Of a stretch of DNA of 64,000 nucleotides, positions 54,409 to 62,997 are shown piece by piece (the stretch's first letter is position 1; every line of letters begins with the position of its first letter). The stretch comes from Bdellovibrionaceae bacterium UBA6502 (GTDB lineage: Bacteria > Bdellovibrionota > Bdellovibrionia > Bdellovibrionales > UBA840). The stretch is from assembly GCA_002436415.1 (NCBI GenBank), contig DJMA01000005.1, positions 65,166 through 129,165 of the forward strand, given 5' to 3'. The notes beneath the pieces were generated by a model that saw only the letters and a list, made by a program, of their open reading frames with translations, was not told the origin of the DNA and searched no databases. A program made the translations under genes and the position numbers.

Positions 54409-55731
54409 ATGTCTAGAAAAAAGGATACAGACCACAACATTTTAGACCGCGCAAAGATTGAACGAAGCAAACTCGATACCCAGAAGGCCATTCTTGTTGG
54501 AGTTGGCCTAAACTCTGAGGGACGCGCTGAAATCAAAGACTCCCTTGCTGAATTAATGGAACTAGCGGATACCGCTGGCGCCGAAGTTGTTGGTAGCACG
54601 CAACAGGTTTTAGATCGATTTGTGCCGGCCACATTGATTGGATCGGGAAAACTCCAAGAAATCAAAGAAATGGTCGCCGAAAGCGGCGCCAATCTTGTGA
54701 TTGTTGATCATCAATTAAGCGGCCAACAATCTGTTAATATGGAAAGCGTTTTAAAAGTTGCTGTCTTAGATCGAACGCAACTAATCCTAGATATATTCGC
54801 ACAACGAGCACAAAGCCACGAAGGAAAAATTCAAGTGGAGCTAGCTCAAATGCTAGACCAACTCCCTCGCATGGTTGGTGCCTGGATGGGATCACTTTCA
54901 AGACAAGGTGGAGGAATAGGCACAAGAGGTCCTGGGGAAACGGCCCTAGAGATGGACCGCCGAAGAATTCGCAATCGCGTAGACTTTATAAAAAAACAAT
55001 TGAAAGAAGTGGAAAAACGCCGAGCCCACATTCGATATTCAAGAAAACGAAATCAAGTGCCAAGTTTTGCTTTAATCGGCTACACCAATGCCGGTAAGTC
55101 CACTTTACTAAACGCCTTAAGCAAGTCAGATATATACGCCAAAGACCAACTCTTTGCCACTTTGGACCCAACCACTCGAAAAATATTTTTGCCAGAAGGA
55201 AAAACCGCCGTCTTGACAGATACAGTTGGGTTTATTCGACGACTTCCGACCAAACTAATTGAGGCATTTAAAGCAACCTTAGAAGAAAGTGGCGACTCAG
55301 ATATTTTACTTCATGTGGTTGATCGAAACTCCCCTTCCCTTACTAGACATGTTGAGGTTGTGGAAGAACTGATCAAGGAGCTTGGTTGGAGTGAAAAACC
55401 AATCTTGCATGTGTTTAACAAATCAGACATAGAAAATAAAAACATTCAAATTCCGAATCATTTATTTCCTAGAGTAAACATTAGCGCTAAAAGCGGTTTA
55501 GGATTAGACCGCCTTAAAGAAAAAATGACAGAAATGATTAGTAGCCTTCAAGAAGAAAAAGATTTATTCTTTAGTAACTCTGACAGGCACCATCTCTATG
55601 AATTGGCTCGCGATTGTAGCATTATAAAACAAGAAGAGTCTCAACATGGAGTCGTTTGTAAAGTAAAAATCAGTCCAAACCTAATTCATAAATGGAGTGA
55701 TTATCTAATTAAAAAAGAAGTGATTGATTAA
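54409..55731 (+). CDS. hflX: Ribosome-associated GTPase HflX
   Basis: 440 residues. The N-terminal HflX domain has ATLIGSGKLQEI and VDHQLSGQQ; the linker carries the glycine-rich family motif GGIGTRGPGETALE; the G domain has GYTNAGKST (P-loop), DTVGFI (G3) and NKSD (G4). HflX splits stalled ribosomes after heat or antibiotic stress. It starts directly at the stop of maeB, without gap, and is followed after 15 bases by a small coiled-coil protein. The start has no separate Shine-Dalgarno beyond the maeB tail, so coupling is likely. Confidence 0.95.
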   Translation: MSRKKDTDHNILDRAKIERSKLDTQKAILVGVGLNSEGRAEIKDSLAELMELADTAGAEVVGSTQQVLDRFVPATLIGSGKLQEIKEMVAESGANLVIVDHQLSGQQSVNMESVLKVAVLDRTQLILDIFAQRAQSHEGKIQVELAQMLDQLPRMVGAWMGSLSRQGGGIGTRGPGETALEMDRRRIRNRVDFIKKQLKEVEKRRAHIRYSRKRNQVPSFALIGYTNAGKSTLLNALSKSDIYAKDQLFATLDPTTRKIFLPEGKTAVLTDTVGFIRRLPTKLIEAFKATLEESGDSDILLHVVDRNSPSLTRHVEVVEELIKELGWSEKPILHVFNKSDIENKNIQIPNHLFPRVNISAKSGLGLDRLKEKMTEMISSLQEEKDLFFSNSDRHHLYELARDCSIIKQEESQHGVVCKVKISPNLIHKWSDYLIKKEVID

Positions 55732-55746
55732 TTTTTAGGGGAAGAT

Positions 55747-56007
55747 ATGTCGAATACACAAGCGATGGAACAACTAGAGGCAAAAATAAATCAAATTCTT
55801 GATACCGACATTGGCGACTACAAAAGAAAGTGCCAGCTATACATTAATAATTTCAAAGGCCAAATTAACACAAACTCAACAAAACTTAAGGCTTTAGTGG
55901 CTAAGCTAGATCAGTTCGCTAGCTTTGACTACGAACAAGACATTGATATGGTTCAGATCAAAATCAAGGAATCTCTAGAGGAAATTCGTAGCCAACTGGC
56001 CGAATAA
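55747..56007 (+). CDS. Small helical (coiled-coil) protein of unknown function
   Basis: 86 residues, no signal peptide, almost entirely amphipathic helix (MEQLEAKINQILDTDIGDYKRK ... VQIKIKESLEEIRSQL, here shortened), with heptad-like hydrophobic spacing. Good Shine-Dalgarno (AGGGGAAG) before the ATG. It lies between hflX and a response regulator and is translated from the same transcript, so it may be a partner or adaptor of the regulator. No family recognised. Confidence 0.65.
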   Translation: MSNTQAMEQLEAKINQILDTDIGDYKRKCQLYINNFKGQINTNSTKLKALVAKLDQFASFDYEQDIDMVQIKIKESLEEIRSQLAE

Positions 56008-56023
56008 TCAGTAGGCTAGATGC

Positions 56024-56395
56024 ATGTCTAAATTAAATGGAATCAAAATTTTAGTGGTAGATGATGAGGATGCTTTACGAGACATCCTTGTAGATGAATT
56101 TGAGTGCGAAGGGGCTGAAGCAGAGTCCGCTGAACACGGAAAAGATGCCATAGAAAAGTTGCAAGAAGCCAAGTTTGATTTTGTTATTACAGACGTCAGA
56201 ATGCCGGTAATGGACGGCGTTGAGCTTCTTAAACTTATTGTGCAAAAATTTGGTGAACAACGCCCGAAGGTAATTCTTTTAAGTGGCTATACCGACGTAA
56301 GCCAATTAGAGGCCATTGAGTTTGGAGCCATTGATCTACTAGAAAAACCATGGGATATGGATCACCTGATCGAAAGAATCAAAGAAAACATCTAA
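56024..56395 (+). CDS. Single-domain response regulator (receiver)
   Basis: 123 residues, only a receiver domain. Acidic pair Asp13-Asp14 (VVDDED), phosphoacceptor Asp57 in ITDVRMPVMDG, switch Ser/Thr in LLSGYTD and Lys in LEKPW. No output domain, so it works as a CheY-like interacting protein or a phosphate relay. It closes the maeB-hflX operon, 16 bases after the coiled-coil gene. No cognate kinase is adjacent; the nearest kinase parts are at the left end of the window. Confidence 0.88.
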   Translation: MSKLNGIKILVVDDEDALRDILVDEFECEGAEAESAEHGKDAIEKLQEAKFDFVITDVRMPVMDGVELLKLIVQKFGEQRPKVILLSGYTDVSQLEAIEFGAIDLLEKPWDMDHLIERIKENI

Positions 56396-56471
56396 TCCCT
56401 ATTAATACCCCAATAAATTCAAACACTTACATAAGACATTTCCTTGATTTTTTTCTCAAGTTTTTCGCTTT

Positions 56472-56488
56472 TGTATCCGATTGATACA
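56472..56488. promoter_or_regulatory. Small inverted repeat before a lipoprotein gene
   Basis: TGTATC-cgatt-GATACA, a perfect 6-base inverted repeat, ends 14 bases before the TTG start at 56503. It could be an operator that overlaps the promoter, or a coincidence. Confidence 0.3.
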
Positions 56489-56502
56489 TAGAGGGGGATC
56501 TC

Positions 56503-57117
56503 TTGGGACAAAGCTCTAGAATAGTATTAATTGGAATCGGTTTTTTCGTATTAGTTTTTTCATTTCAAAACTGTAGTGTCTACACTTCTAGTGGACGTGA
56601 CTACATTGATGAGAATGGATTAGCAATCAGTAGTCAATCTTGCGTAGACAATATGGCCTCTGAAGATTGCCAAGTTAGTATAAACACAGAAAAAGCTTCT
56701 GGCGTGGCCCCTGTTGAAAACACATCTTGTAATCAGTACTTATCTCGTGAACAGGTTGATTATCACGCCGAAGGCAGTACGCAGCTAAGAGCCTTTGCCG
56801 ACTTAGGCTTAGAAGAAATTAGATGCATGTACTCTATTGATGAGTCCAAAAAATCTTTAGAACACCTAATCTGTAAGATCTCAGATCGTTATATTGACGA
56901 GATAAACTTCCCTCAAAAAGATTTAGAGCCCATTTTAGACTCAGACCTTGGTAGAGCTTATTTAGTGGATTCTGGAGAAAATGAAGAATCTTGCACACTT
57001 ATCGCACCAAAAGTTGGATTATTAGGTGCGCAATGTTGCATAAGCGGTCATAATGAAAACAATAGAATCAGTTTTTTACAAAAAATTTCTTCGGAGATCG
57101 TTAAGAATTTAAGGTAG
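56503..57117 (+). CDS. Lipoprotein of unknown function
   Basis: 204 residues; TTG start six bases after GGGGG. A signal peptide ends in FSFQNC (Cys24), the lipobox variant repeated in this genome. Ten or so cysteines in the mature part (SQSCVDN, EDCQVS, TSCNQY, IRCMYS, LICKIS, ESCTLI, AQCCIS) suggest disulfides. No family recognised. The next gene, a barrel protein, starts 22 bases downstream, so both may be co-transcribed. Confidence 0.65.
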   Translation: MGQSSRIVLIGIGFFVLVFSFQNCSVYTSSGRDYIDENGLAISSQSCVDNMASEDCQVSINTEKASGVAPVENTSCNQYLSREQVDYHAEGSTQLRAFADLGLEEIRCMYSIDESKKSLEHLICKISDRYIDEINFPQKDLEPILDSDLGRAYLVDSGENEESCTLIAPKVGLLGAQCCISGHNENNRISFLQKISSEIVKNLR

Positions 57118-57139
57118 AGACAACAAAAGGAACAACAAC

Positions 57140-58039
57140 ATGAAATGCCTCAACTTTGTAACACTTTTTTTATTCAGCTTAGTCTTATTACCACTAGCCT
57201 CACCCACCGCCAATGCGGCAACTGTGATGCTTGTTAAAGGCAAGAAGGTCCTACTAAAAGTTAGTCGTGACGAATCAAGATCACTAAAACGTGGCGCCAA
57301 ATTAAAAGTCGTAGACGAAAACAAAAAAACGAGAGCCATTATCATGATCACAAAAGTGAAAGGCTCCAAAGCTTTCGCTGTCCTAAAAAAAGGACGTGTT
57401 AAGAAAAACTATATTGCCATGAGCCCAAAAGGCGGCAAAGGAAAATCAGCTCCTAAGAATCAAAACCTTGCCAATAAAAGAGAGAATAATAAAAAAGACA
57501 ATGCCGATGCCATTTTCAAAAAGTGGGAGTACGGAGTTTCTGCCGGTTTTAATTTATTAACAATGAACATTGACCTTGGAACTGAAGTTGTCTCTGCAAC
57601 AGGTACGAACTTCTCTGTTAAAGGTCACCTTCAATACAATATGTCTCCGAGGATTTCATTGGCAGCCTCTATGGGCTATGAAGGCTTCTCTAGCTCTGGA
57701 ACAGCCTCCACAAACCTTTGTGATGACAATAGTTCTACTGCTTGTGACACATCCATTGCTTACTTAGCCACGGAACTTTGGGGTAAGTTTTATCTTTCTC
57801 GAGGAAGACTTCCATTTTGGATTGGTGGAGCAGGTGCATTTAATTTCCCACTCACAAAGAGCTCCACTGCCCTTCAAGAAGAAGACATCGGTTTAACCAA
57901 TTTATACATCGTGGGTTCCGGTGTTGAATTAAAAATGGGTAATTCCACTATACCTGTATGGTTTGAATATGCGATTCTACCGGCCACAGAAACGGTTGAA
58001 GCAAATTACCTTAGCATCAAAGCTGGTTATAATTTCTAA
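57140..58039 (+). CDS. Outer-membrane beta-barrel with N-terminal SH3-like domain
   Basis: 299 residues with a signal peptide (MKCLNFVTLFLFSLVLLPLASPTANA). Residues about 28-95 form a small basic beta domain (VMLVKGKKVLLKVSRDE..LKRGAKLKVV, here shortened) like a bacterial SH3 or FlgA-type fold; a Lys/Asn-rich linker follows, and residues about 125-299 are an eight- to ten-stranded barrel ending in ...SIKAGYNF with C-terminal Phe. AAGGA precedes the ATG. Barrel plus periplasmic domain could anchor to peptidoglycan or a partner. No family recognised. Confidence 0.65.
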   Translation: MKCLNFVTLFLFSLVLLPLASPTANAATVMLVKGKKVLLKVSRDESRSLKRGAKLKVVDENKKTRAIIMITKVKGSKAFAVLKKGRVKKNYIAMSPKGGKGKSAPKNQNLANKRENNKKDNADAIFKKWEYGVSAGFNLLTMNIDLGTEVVSATGTNFSVKGHLQYNMSPRISLAASMGYEGFSSSGTASTNLCDDNSSTACDTSIAYLATELWGKFYLSRGRLPFWIGGAGAFNFPLTKSSTALQEEDIGLTNLYIVGSGVELKMGNSTIPVWFEYAILPATETVEANYLSIKAGYNF

Positions 58040-58053
58040 ACCAGCTCTACTTC

Positions 58054-59235
58054 TTAATACGAAAAACTCATCACAATTGGAAAATGATCCGAAAAGCCTG
58101 CGTCCTCTAAGCCGCGGGCATTGTGATTGTACTTCTTAGGAATGCCAAAAACATGATTGCCATAAGAATAGTTAGCGGCAAACAAACTATCGAAAAAACA
58201 TTGGCCCATATTTTTAGTAGCAATGATTCTAAAGTTTCCTAAATTAGCGAACAATCCCCCACTACTAAAGAAGTTTTGGCTCAACAAAAAGCGATCAAAA
58301 CGATTCCAAGAATTGGTTTTCTTATAAAAATAAGAACCCGGCGGTAATAAGACTCGTAGCTTTACAAAGTTCTTATTGATCACCCTTTGTAAATCAACAA
58401 GATGCTCAGGCCATGCAGGTGTCTCGATAACATGAGAAATTGGATTCGGGAAATCTTCATCTACAGTATTAAAGTCTCCGGTAGCAATCACATGATAACT
58501 ACTTCCAAAACGTCTTCGATTTGTTTCAATAAACTTTCTTAACTGGTAAGCAACTGAAACCCGTGTTTCTGGAGGGGCTGCCTGAGAAGGCCAATGATTT
58601 ACATAAATCCCAAAGTGATTGGAAGAACCCATGGGCTGAAAATTTACTCCAAGAATGTTTCTCGTCGGTTTATTCGCAAAAACTCCACCCGTCATCACCA
58701 CTTGATGATGGTCTACATACTTAAAATGATCTTCATTAAAAAGCAATGCTACATCAATACCTCTTTGGTCAGGAGAGTTCGTGACAACAAACTTTCTAAA
58801 ACCCAAAAGCTTTGCCAAATCACCAACAACCTTTTCGTTTTCAATTTCTTGCAAGGCTAAGATATCTGGTAATGGTCCCGCCATTTCAATGGCTTCACGA
58901 ATTTTTAGTAGCTTCAATTTATACTTTTCTAAAGTCCAATTAGACTCTAGACATTTTTGTCGGTAATGCTTCTTCACTCTTGCACATGCCTGAGCTTTAC
59001 CGGGGTAGTTTCTTGGTAAAAACTCCCAATCCATTTTTCCCTTGTCTTGATTGGTATCAAACAAGTTCTGGACATTATAACTCATTAATTTAATTTCACG
59101 ATTTGATGTATAGATTCGGTAGTCAATTTCTTGTTGGTTTTTTCGAAACTGAAAATTTTCATTCAGACATTCTAGGGCCATTGTGGAATTACAGGTAAAT
59201 AGGACGAGCACACTAGTAAACAAAAACCGAAACAT
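58054..59235 (-). CDS. Exported endonuclease/exonuclease/phosphatase-family protein
   Basis: 393 residues with a signal peptide (MFRFLFTSVLVLFTCNSTMA). All EEP signature blocks are present: SYNVQNLFD, LALQEIEN (metal-binding Glu), RGIDVALLF, VNHWPSQ, TGDFNTV and a closing FSDHFPIV (catalytic His). This fold cleaves phosphodiesters; a secreted member is probably a DNase or nuclease acting outside the cytoplasm. A nucleic-acid scavenging role would suit a predator, but that is inference. GGGGGG lies before the ATG. Confidence 0.88.
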   Translation of the reverse strand: MFRFLFTSVLVLFTCNSTMALECLNENFQFRKNQQEIDYRIYTSNREIKLMSYNVQNLFDTNQDKGKMDWEFLPRNYPGKAQACARVKKHYRQKCLESNWTLEKYKLKLLKIREAIEMAGPLPDILALQEIENEKVVGDLAKLLGFRKFVVTNSPDQRGIDVALLFNEDHFKYVDHHQVVMTGGVFANKPTRNILGVNFQPMGSSNHFGIYVNHWPSQAAPPETRVSVAYQLRKFIETNRRRFGSSYHVIATGDFNTVDEDFPNPISHVIETPAWPEHLVDLQRVINKNFVKLRVLLPPGSYFYKKTNSWNRFDRFLLSQNFFSSGGLFANLGNFRIIATKNMGQCFFDSLFAANYSYGNHVFGIPKKYNHNARGLEDAGFSDHFPIVMSFSY

Positions 59236-59442
59236 ATTCCCCCCGAAATAAATTGGTTCTAGCGAATTGCTGAGTTGGGTTTAAAAGTATTTCTATTGGC
59301 TTGCAAGCTTCAAATAAAAATCTACTAATTATGCCTAAGGCTTGAACGCCTTTTCCCTGAATAATGCTCTGTCCTACTCTTTTCTATTGAAATCTATGAT
59401 CACATTGTTGCATGCTGGTTTTTCAATTTTTCAGGGGGACGC

Positions 59443-60045
59443 TTGAAAACAACCTTGTTAATTTTTTTATTTTTACTTTTGAAAAACACAGCTAGTTTTG
59501 CCTCTACAGACATTAAAAGCAATGCGCCCACTCCTGATTTAAACAAATTTAATTCTTCTGATAAGCTCTACGCAATCGGAATTGGAAGTGCTTTTAGCCT
59601 TCAAAAAACCTTTAAAGAAGGTGACAACAACTTCGAAAGCAGCACCACTGGTATTAGTTTACAAATCAGTCAAATACGCCCTCTTAGCCCCTTAATAAGC
59701 ACACAGATTGGCCTATCCTACTCTAGGTCCGCTGGCGACTTAAAGGCTAAGAATACTGATTTTGACCAAGAGCTTTACCTAATCAGCTTGGGCATGCAAT
59801 TTCGTTTTTTTCAATTGCAACACTCCCCTTATGTACGTCCTAAAATTGGCTATGGATATTCTAAGCTAAATAATTCCGAACAAAACTTCAGTGAAGCCAG
59901 TGGCTTCTATGGTGTGGCCATCGGTTATGAACTACCTCAAATTTGGGGGCTAAAAATCCGATTGGAAAAATCATATCAATTTGGACTTTACCAACAATTA
60001 AATGGCAGTCGCTTTGAACAAACTGGTATTTCTCTGGTTTTTTAA
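59443..60045 (+). CDS. Predicted outer-membrane beta-barrel protein
   Basis: 200 residues; TTG start five bases after GGGGG. A signal peptide (KTTLLIFLFLLLKNTASFA) leads to a barrel of about eight strands (YAIGIGSAFSL, ISLGMQFRFF, YVRPKIGYGYS), ending in GISLVF. It resembles OprF/OmpW-type small porins by pattern only. It overlaps the convergent lipoprotein gene by four bases. Confidence 0.65.
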   Translation: MKTTLLIFLFLLLKNTASFASTDIKSNAPTPDLNKFNSSDKLYAIGIGSAFSLQKTFKEGDNNFESSTTGISLQISQIRPLSPLISTQIGLSYSRSAGDLKAKNTDFDQELYLISLGMQFRFFQLQHSPYVRPKIGYGYSKLNNSEQNFSEASGFYGVAIGYELPQIWGLKIRLEKSYQFGLYQQLNGSRFEQTGISLVF

Positions 60046-60731
60046 TTTTTTGAAATTTCAAAAGAACTTTCCAAAATGACATCTTGGCCAATTTGAATCG
60101 CTACCCTTCCGATAGAATAATCCTGGGGAAAATCCTCTGGTAAGCTACAAACAGAGAGTAAGGAACTGTATCTCGGGTCCACATCGCTCAGGTGAATTTC
60201 CTCAGCACCTTCATAACATTGGTAAACCCAAGAGACCTTAGCATTTACTTCTGAATAAAAATCAGCCTGTGCTTCAATATACTCTCCCGAAACAATACTT
60301 GTTTTTGGAAGTTCAATTGCAACTAGCTCATTGATTTCAACATTAGAAGATCCCACCATAGAATAAGATTCAATGACTTGATGGATTTCACCATTAGCAA
60401 ACTCCACTTCCGCCCTAAGTTTTATACTGCCAGGATTTTTACAATGAAAGTAAAAATCATTTCGACTGGAGACACTTGCAAATCCGATACTACAATCGAT
60501 GTTCCAATTTACATTGACTATCTCTTCTTCAGAACTAATTTTTGCAGTGATAATAGAGGAAGTATCTAGACGCCCCTGTAAGATAACCGTAGCGTATATC
60601 GAAGAAGTTTCGGAAGACTGAATTAACAAATTACTTTCCGCTACATTCAAAGAATTTCCACAGTTTTGAAAAGACAAAACCATAAAAACACCTAGCACCA
60701 ATATCATTGTTTTTTGCACAATACTTTTCAT
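60042..60731 (-). CDS. Lipoprotein of unknown function
   Basis: 229 residues. The signal peptide ends in LSFQNCG (Cys24), typical of this group. The mature part reads as two Ig-like beta domains (VNWNIDCSIGFASVSS..., about 70-120; VSWVYQCYEGAEEIHL, about 165-185), each with a Trp and Cys in the core. GAGGG lies before the ATG. No family recognised. Confidence 0.65.
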   Translation of the reverse strand: MKSIVQKTMILVLGVFMVLSFQNCGNSLNVAESNLLIQSSETSSIYATVILQGRLDTSSIITAKISSEEEIVNVNWNIDCSIGFASVSSRNDFYFHCKNPGSIKLRAEVEFANGEIHQVIESYSMVGSSNVEINELVAIELPKTSIVSGEYIEAQADFYSEVNAKVSWVYQCYEGAEEIHLSDVDPRYSSLLSVCSLPEDFPQDYSIGRVAIQIGQDVILESSFEISKN

Positions 60732-60877
60732 ATTCCCTCAAAAAACTTATCGGAAATATACGCCTCAAACTAAAACATTTGCCTTAAAAAACCTCAAATT
60801 CCCAGCGAATAGAACACCGCTATACTAAGTTAAAAATATTGAAAAAATATTTTACAGTTTAATGATGGAGTTTACGT

Positions 60878-60908
60878 AAAAAAAAAGGCCTCTCACAAAG
60901 AGAGGCCT
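60878..60908 (-). terminator. Rho-independent terminator
   Basis: Perfect 9-base stem AGGCCTCTC/GAGAGGCCT (60886-60894, 60900-60908), followed on the minus strand by about nine T; ends the subtilase-PilZ transcript. Confidence 0.93.
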
Positions 60909-60928
60909 ATGTTTAGACTCTTAATTTT

Positions 60929-62824
60929 TTATGCGCCACTCACTACTTCGATCCAGCGCCCTAGTAAGGACTTCACTCGATCAGCTGTAGAGGCAAAGCG
61001 GATACCATGAGACTGCTCTCCGTCACTCCATACAATATGCCCGTCTACTTCAATCTCTCCACTTCCGTCAGGGGATTGAATCTTCAGCGTTACAACACTT
61101 CCCATATCAAGTAGCTGTTCGACATTAACACCGGCACCACCCATGGAGATCGAAGCCATACTACCTTCAACTTCACGACCATTGATGTTCAGTTTTACTT
61201 TTGAATCCACTTTATAACGTTCGTGTTCACGACGGAATCCTGGTTCTTCTTTCTTTCTTCTCATGGCAAGCCATAAACCAGCTGGAATCATAATCGCAAA
61301 CAACATAAAAAAGCGAGACAGGCCACCGCCGCCTCCGGCACCAGGCCCACCACCATTGCCACGATACAATTGTTTCACCAAACCACAACCAGCGCCACTG
61401 CTTGCTAATGCCGACGCAACTTCACGATCGTATAGACTTAAGCTAATGTCGTAAGAAGGTTGCTCTGACCAAACACTCGCCGCTTTTGCAGAAACCATGG
61501 CGTCGTTAAAATTTAAGCGTTTTCCCGTTACGGTGTAGTTGCTTAAATTGGAAATACTATCACTTTCTGAATTTATAATGTCTTTGATTTGATAACCATA
61601 CATAGAAGGCTGCTCACGAGATATCATTGCGGCTAAGCCAGCAACAAAAGGAGCTGCCATACTTGTTCCTGACATTGTTCCGTAATAGGAGCCAGGAATG
61701 GTTGAATAAATAGCGACACCAGGCGATCCTAAGTGAACGCTAAAGGCTCCGTAATTTGAAAAGGAGGCTTTGTAGTCACTAGAGCTTGTAGCAGCCACAC
61801 TAATTACATTGGGAACATCATAGCTAGAAGGAAACATTGGTGTTGAATCATTATCCGAGCCCGCGTTTCCAGCGGCAGCTACAAACAATGCCTTTCGAGA
61901 GTAGGAATAGGCAACTGCCTCGTGAAGCGCCCTTGAGTAAGAACCTCCCCCCCAAGAGTTATTCAAAATTCTAGCACCATTATTAACGGCATAATAAATC
62001 GCTTGAATGGCGTTTGATGTAGCTCCACTTCCATTTCCATCAAGAAATTTTAAAGGCATAATTTTAATCTTAGCTTGGTAATCCCCAACACACTCTTTGG
62101 ATGAATCCTTTGGAAGATTCAAAATATCAATGCTAGAGCCCAGAACGATACCAGACACATGAGTACCATGACCATCATCATCCTCAGGACTATTGGTATT
62201 GGCTACAAAGTTCCAGCCATGAAAATCATCGACATAACCATTACGATCATCATCGATTCCTGGCGTACCATTGATCTCCGCTTCATTATTCCAAATGGCA
62301 CACAACTTTGTAAAACTTGGATGATCCATGTCTAATCCAGTATCAATCACCGCAACCACAGTGTCTATTCCAGAGCTAGACATTTCTGACCAAGCATCTT
62401 CTGCATCCACGTGGGCTGAAGTTTGTGTAAATCGACTACCACTACTAGCGAAAGCCTCCTGCATTTCAGAAAGACTGGCTTCGTTGGAAAAACTGGTAAG
62501 ACTGGCTTTATTAAATTTGTAATTAGGCTCGGCAAATTCTACTGCCGGATCGCTTTCTATCTCTTTTACTAGGGCTTCCACATCCGAACCACTTGTGGCC
62601 TTATAATGATGTAGATTCATCGACTTCCAAGAACCCTTTAAAGAAAGCCCAAGTTTATTGGCCATTCCACTGAAGGCTTTGGTTGAGCCTTTGATCACTT
62701 GGTCAGATTTTAGTTTTACAATGATTTCGCCATCAACGTACTCGCCACCGGCAAAAACTGAAAAACTTGTTAAGAACAAGCTCAGCCCGATGAAACTTCG
62801 GAATTTAGGATAAAACTTAAACAA
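60929..62824 (-). CDS. Subtilisin-like protease with a C-terminal membrane segment and PilZ domain
   Basis: 631 residues from a TTG at 62824, five bases after GGGGG, the same layout as two other genes here; an upstream TTG at 62836 has no Shine-Dalgarno. Order: signal peptide (to FAGG), an inhibitor-like prodomain (about 30-105), an S8 catalytic domain with Asp161 (VIDTGLD), His219 (DGHGTH) and Ser388 (GTSMAAP), a Gly-rich linker, a membrane segment (about 503-521) closed by RRKK, then a PilZ domain (about 530-625; R532-x-x-x-R536, SISMGGAG). The orientation puts the protease in the periplasm and PilZ in the cytoplasm. Gly-rich linker, helix and Arg cluster resemble GlyGly-CTERM tails, yet a domain follows. 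PilZ domains often bind c-di-GMP. A terminator follows. Confidence 0.88.
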   Translation of the reverse strand: MFKFYPKFRSFIGLSLFLTSFSVFAGGEYVDGEIIVKLKSDQVIKGSTKAFSGMANKLGLSLKGSWKSMNLHHYKATSGSDVEALVKEIESDPAVEFAEPNYKFNKASLTSFSNEASLSEMQEAFASSGSRFTQTSAHVDAEDAWSEMSSSGIDTVVAVIDTGLDMDHPSFTKLCAIWNNEAEINGTPGIDDDRNGYVDDFHGWNFVANTNSPEDDDGHGTHVSGIVLGSSIDILNLPKDSSKECVGDYQAKIKIMPLKFLDGNGSGATSNAIQAIYYAVNNGARILNNSWGGGSYSRALHEAVAYSYSRKALFVAAAGNAGSDNDSTPMFPSSYDVPNVISVAATSSSDYKASFSNYGAFSVHLGSPGVAIYSTIPGSYYGTMSGTSMAAPFVAGLAAMISREQPSMYGYQIKDIINSESDSISNLSNYTVTGKRLNFNDAMVSAKAASVWSEQPSYDISLSLYDREVASALASSGAGCGLVKQLYRGNGGGPGAGGGGGLSRFFMLFAIMIPAGLWLAMRRKKEEPGFRREHERYKVDSKVKLNINGREVEGSMASISMGGAGVNVEQLLDMGSVVTLKIQSPDGSGEIEVDGHIVWSDGEQSHGIRFASTADRVKSLLGRWIEVVSGA

Positions 62825-62997
62825 TCGCGCCCCCAAAAGATAGTTATAAGTTTATCGGAGCGGGCTTTAGTCCAGTTGAGAACTTTTTAAATATGGCTTT
62901 ATTTTTTTTGAAAGTAACAATTCGTCTAAAACTTCTACGAAAAATAAAGCCTTAAGTGAAATAGCTTTGATCTGAACTTTGCTTCAAAACGAGAATT

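Noticed and set aside
62825..62836. TTG at 62836 as start of the subtilase-PilZ gene
   Set aside because: No Shine-Dalgarno before it, whereas the TTG four codons later has GGGGG at normal spacing.
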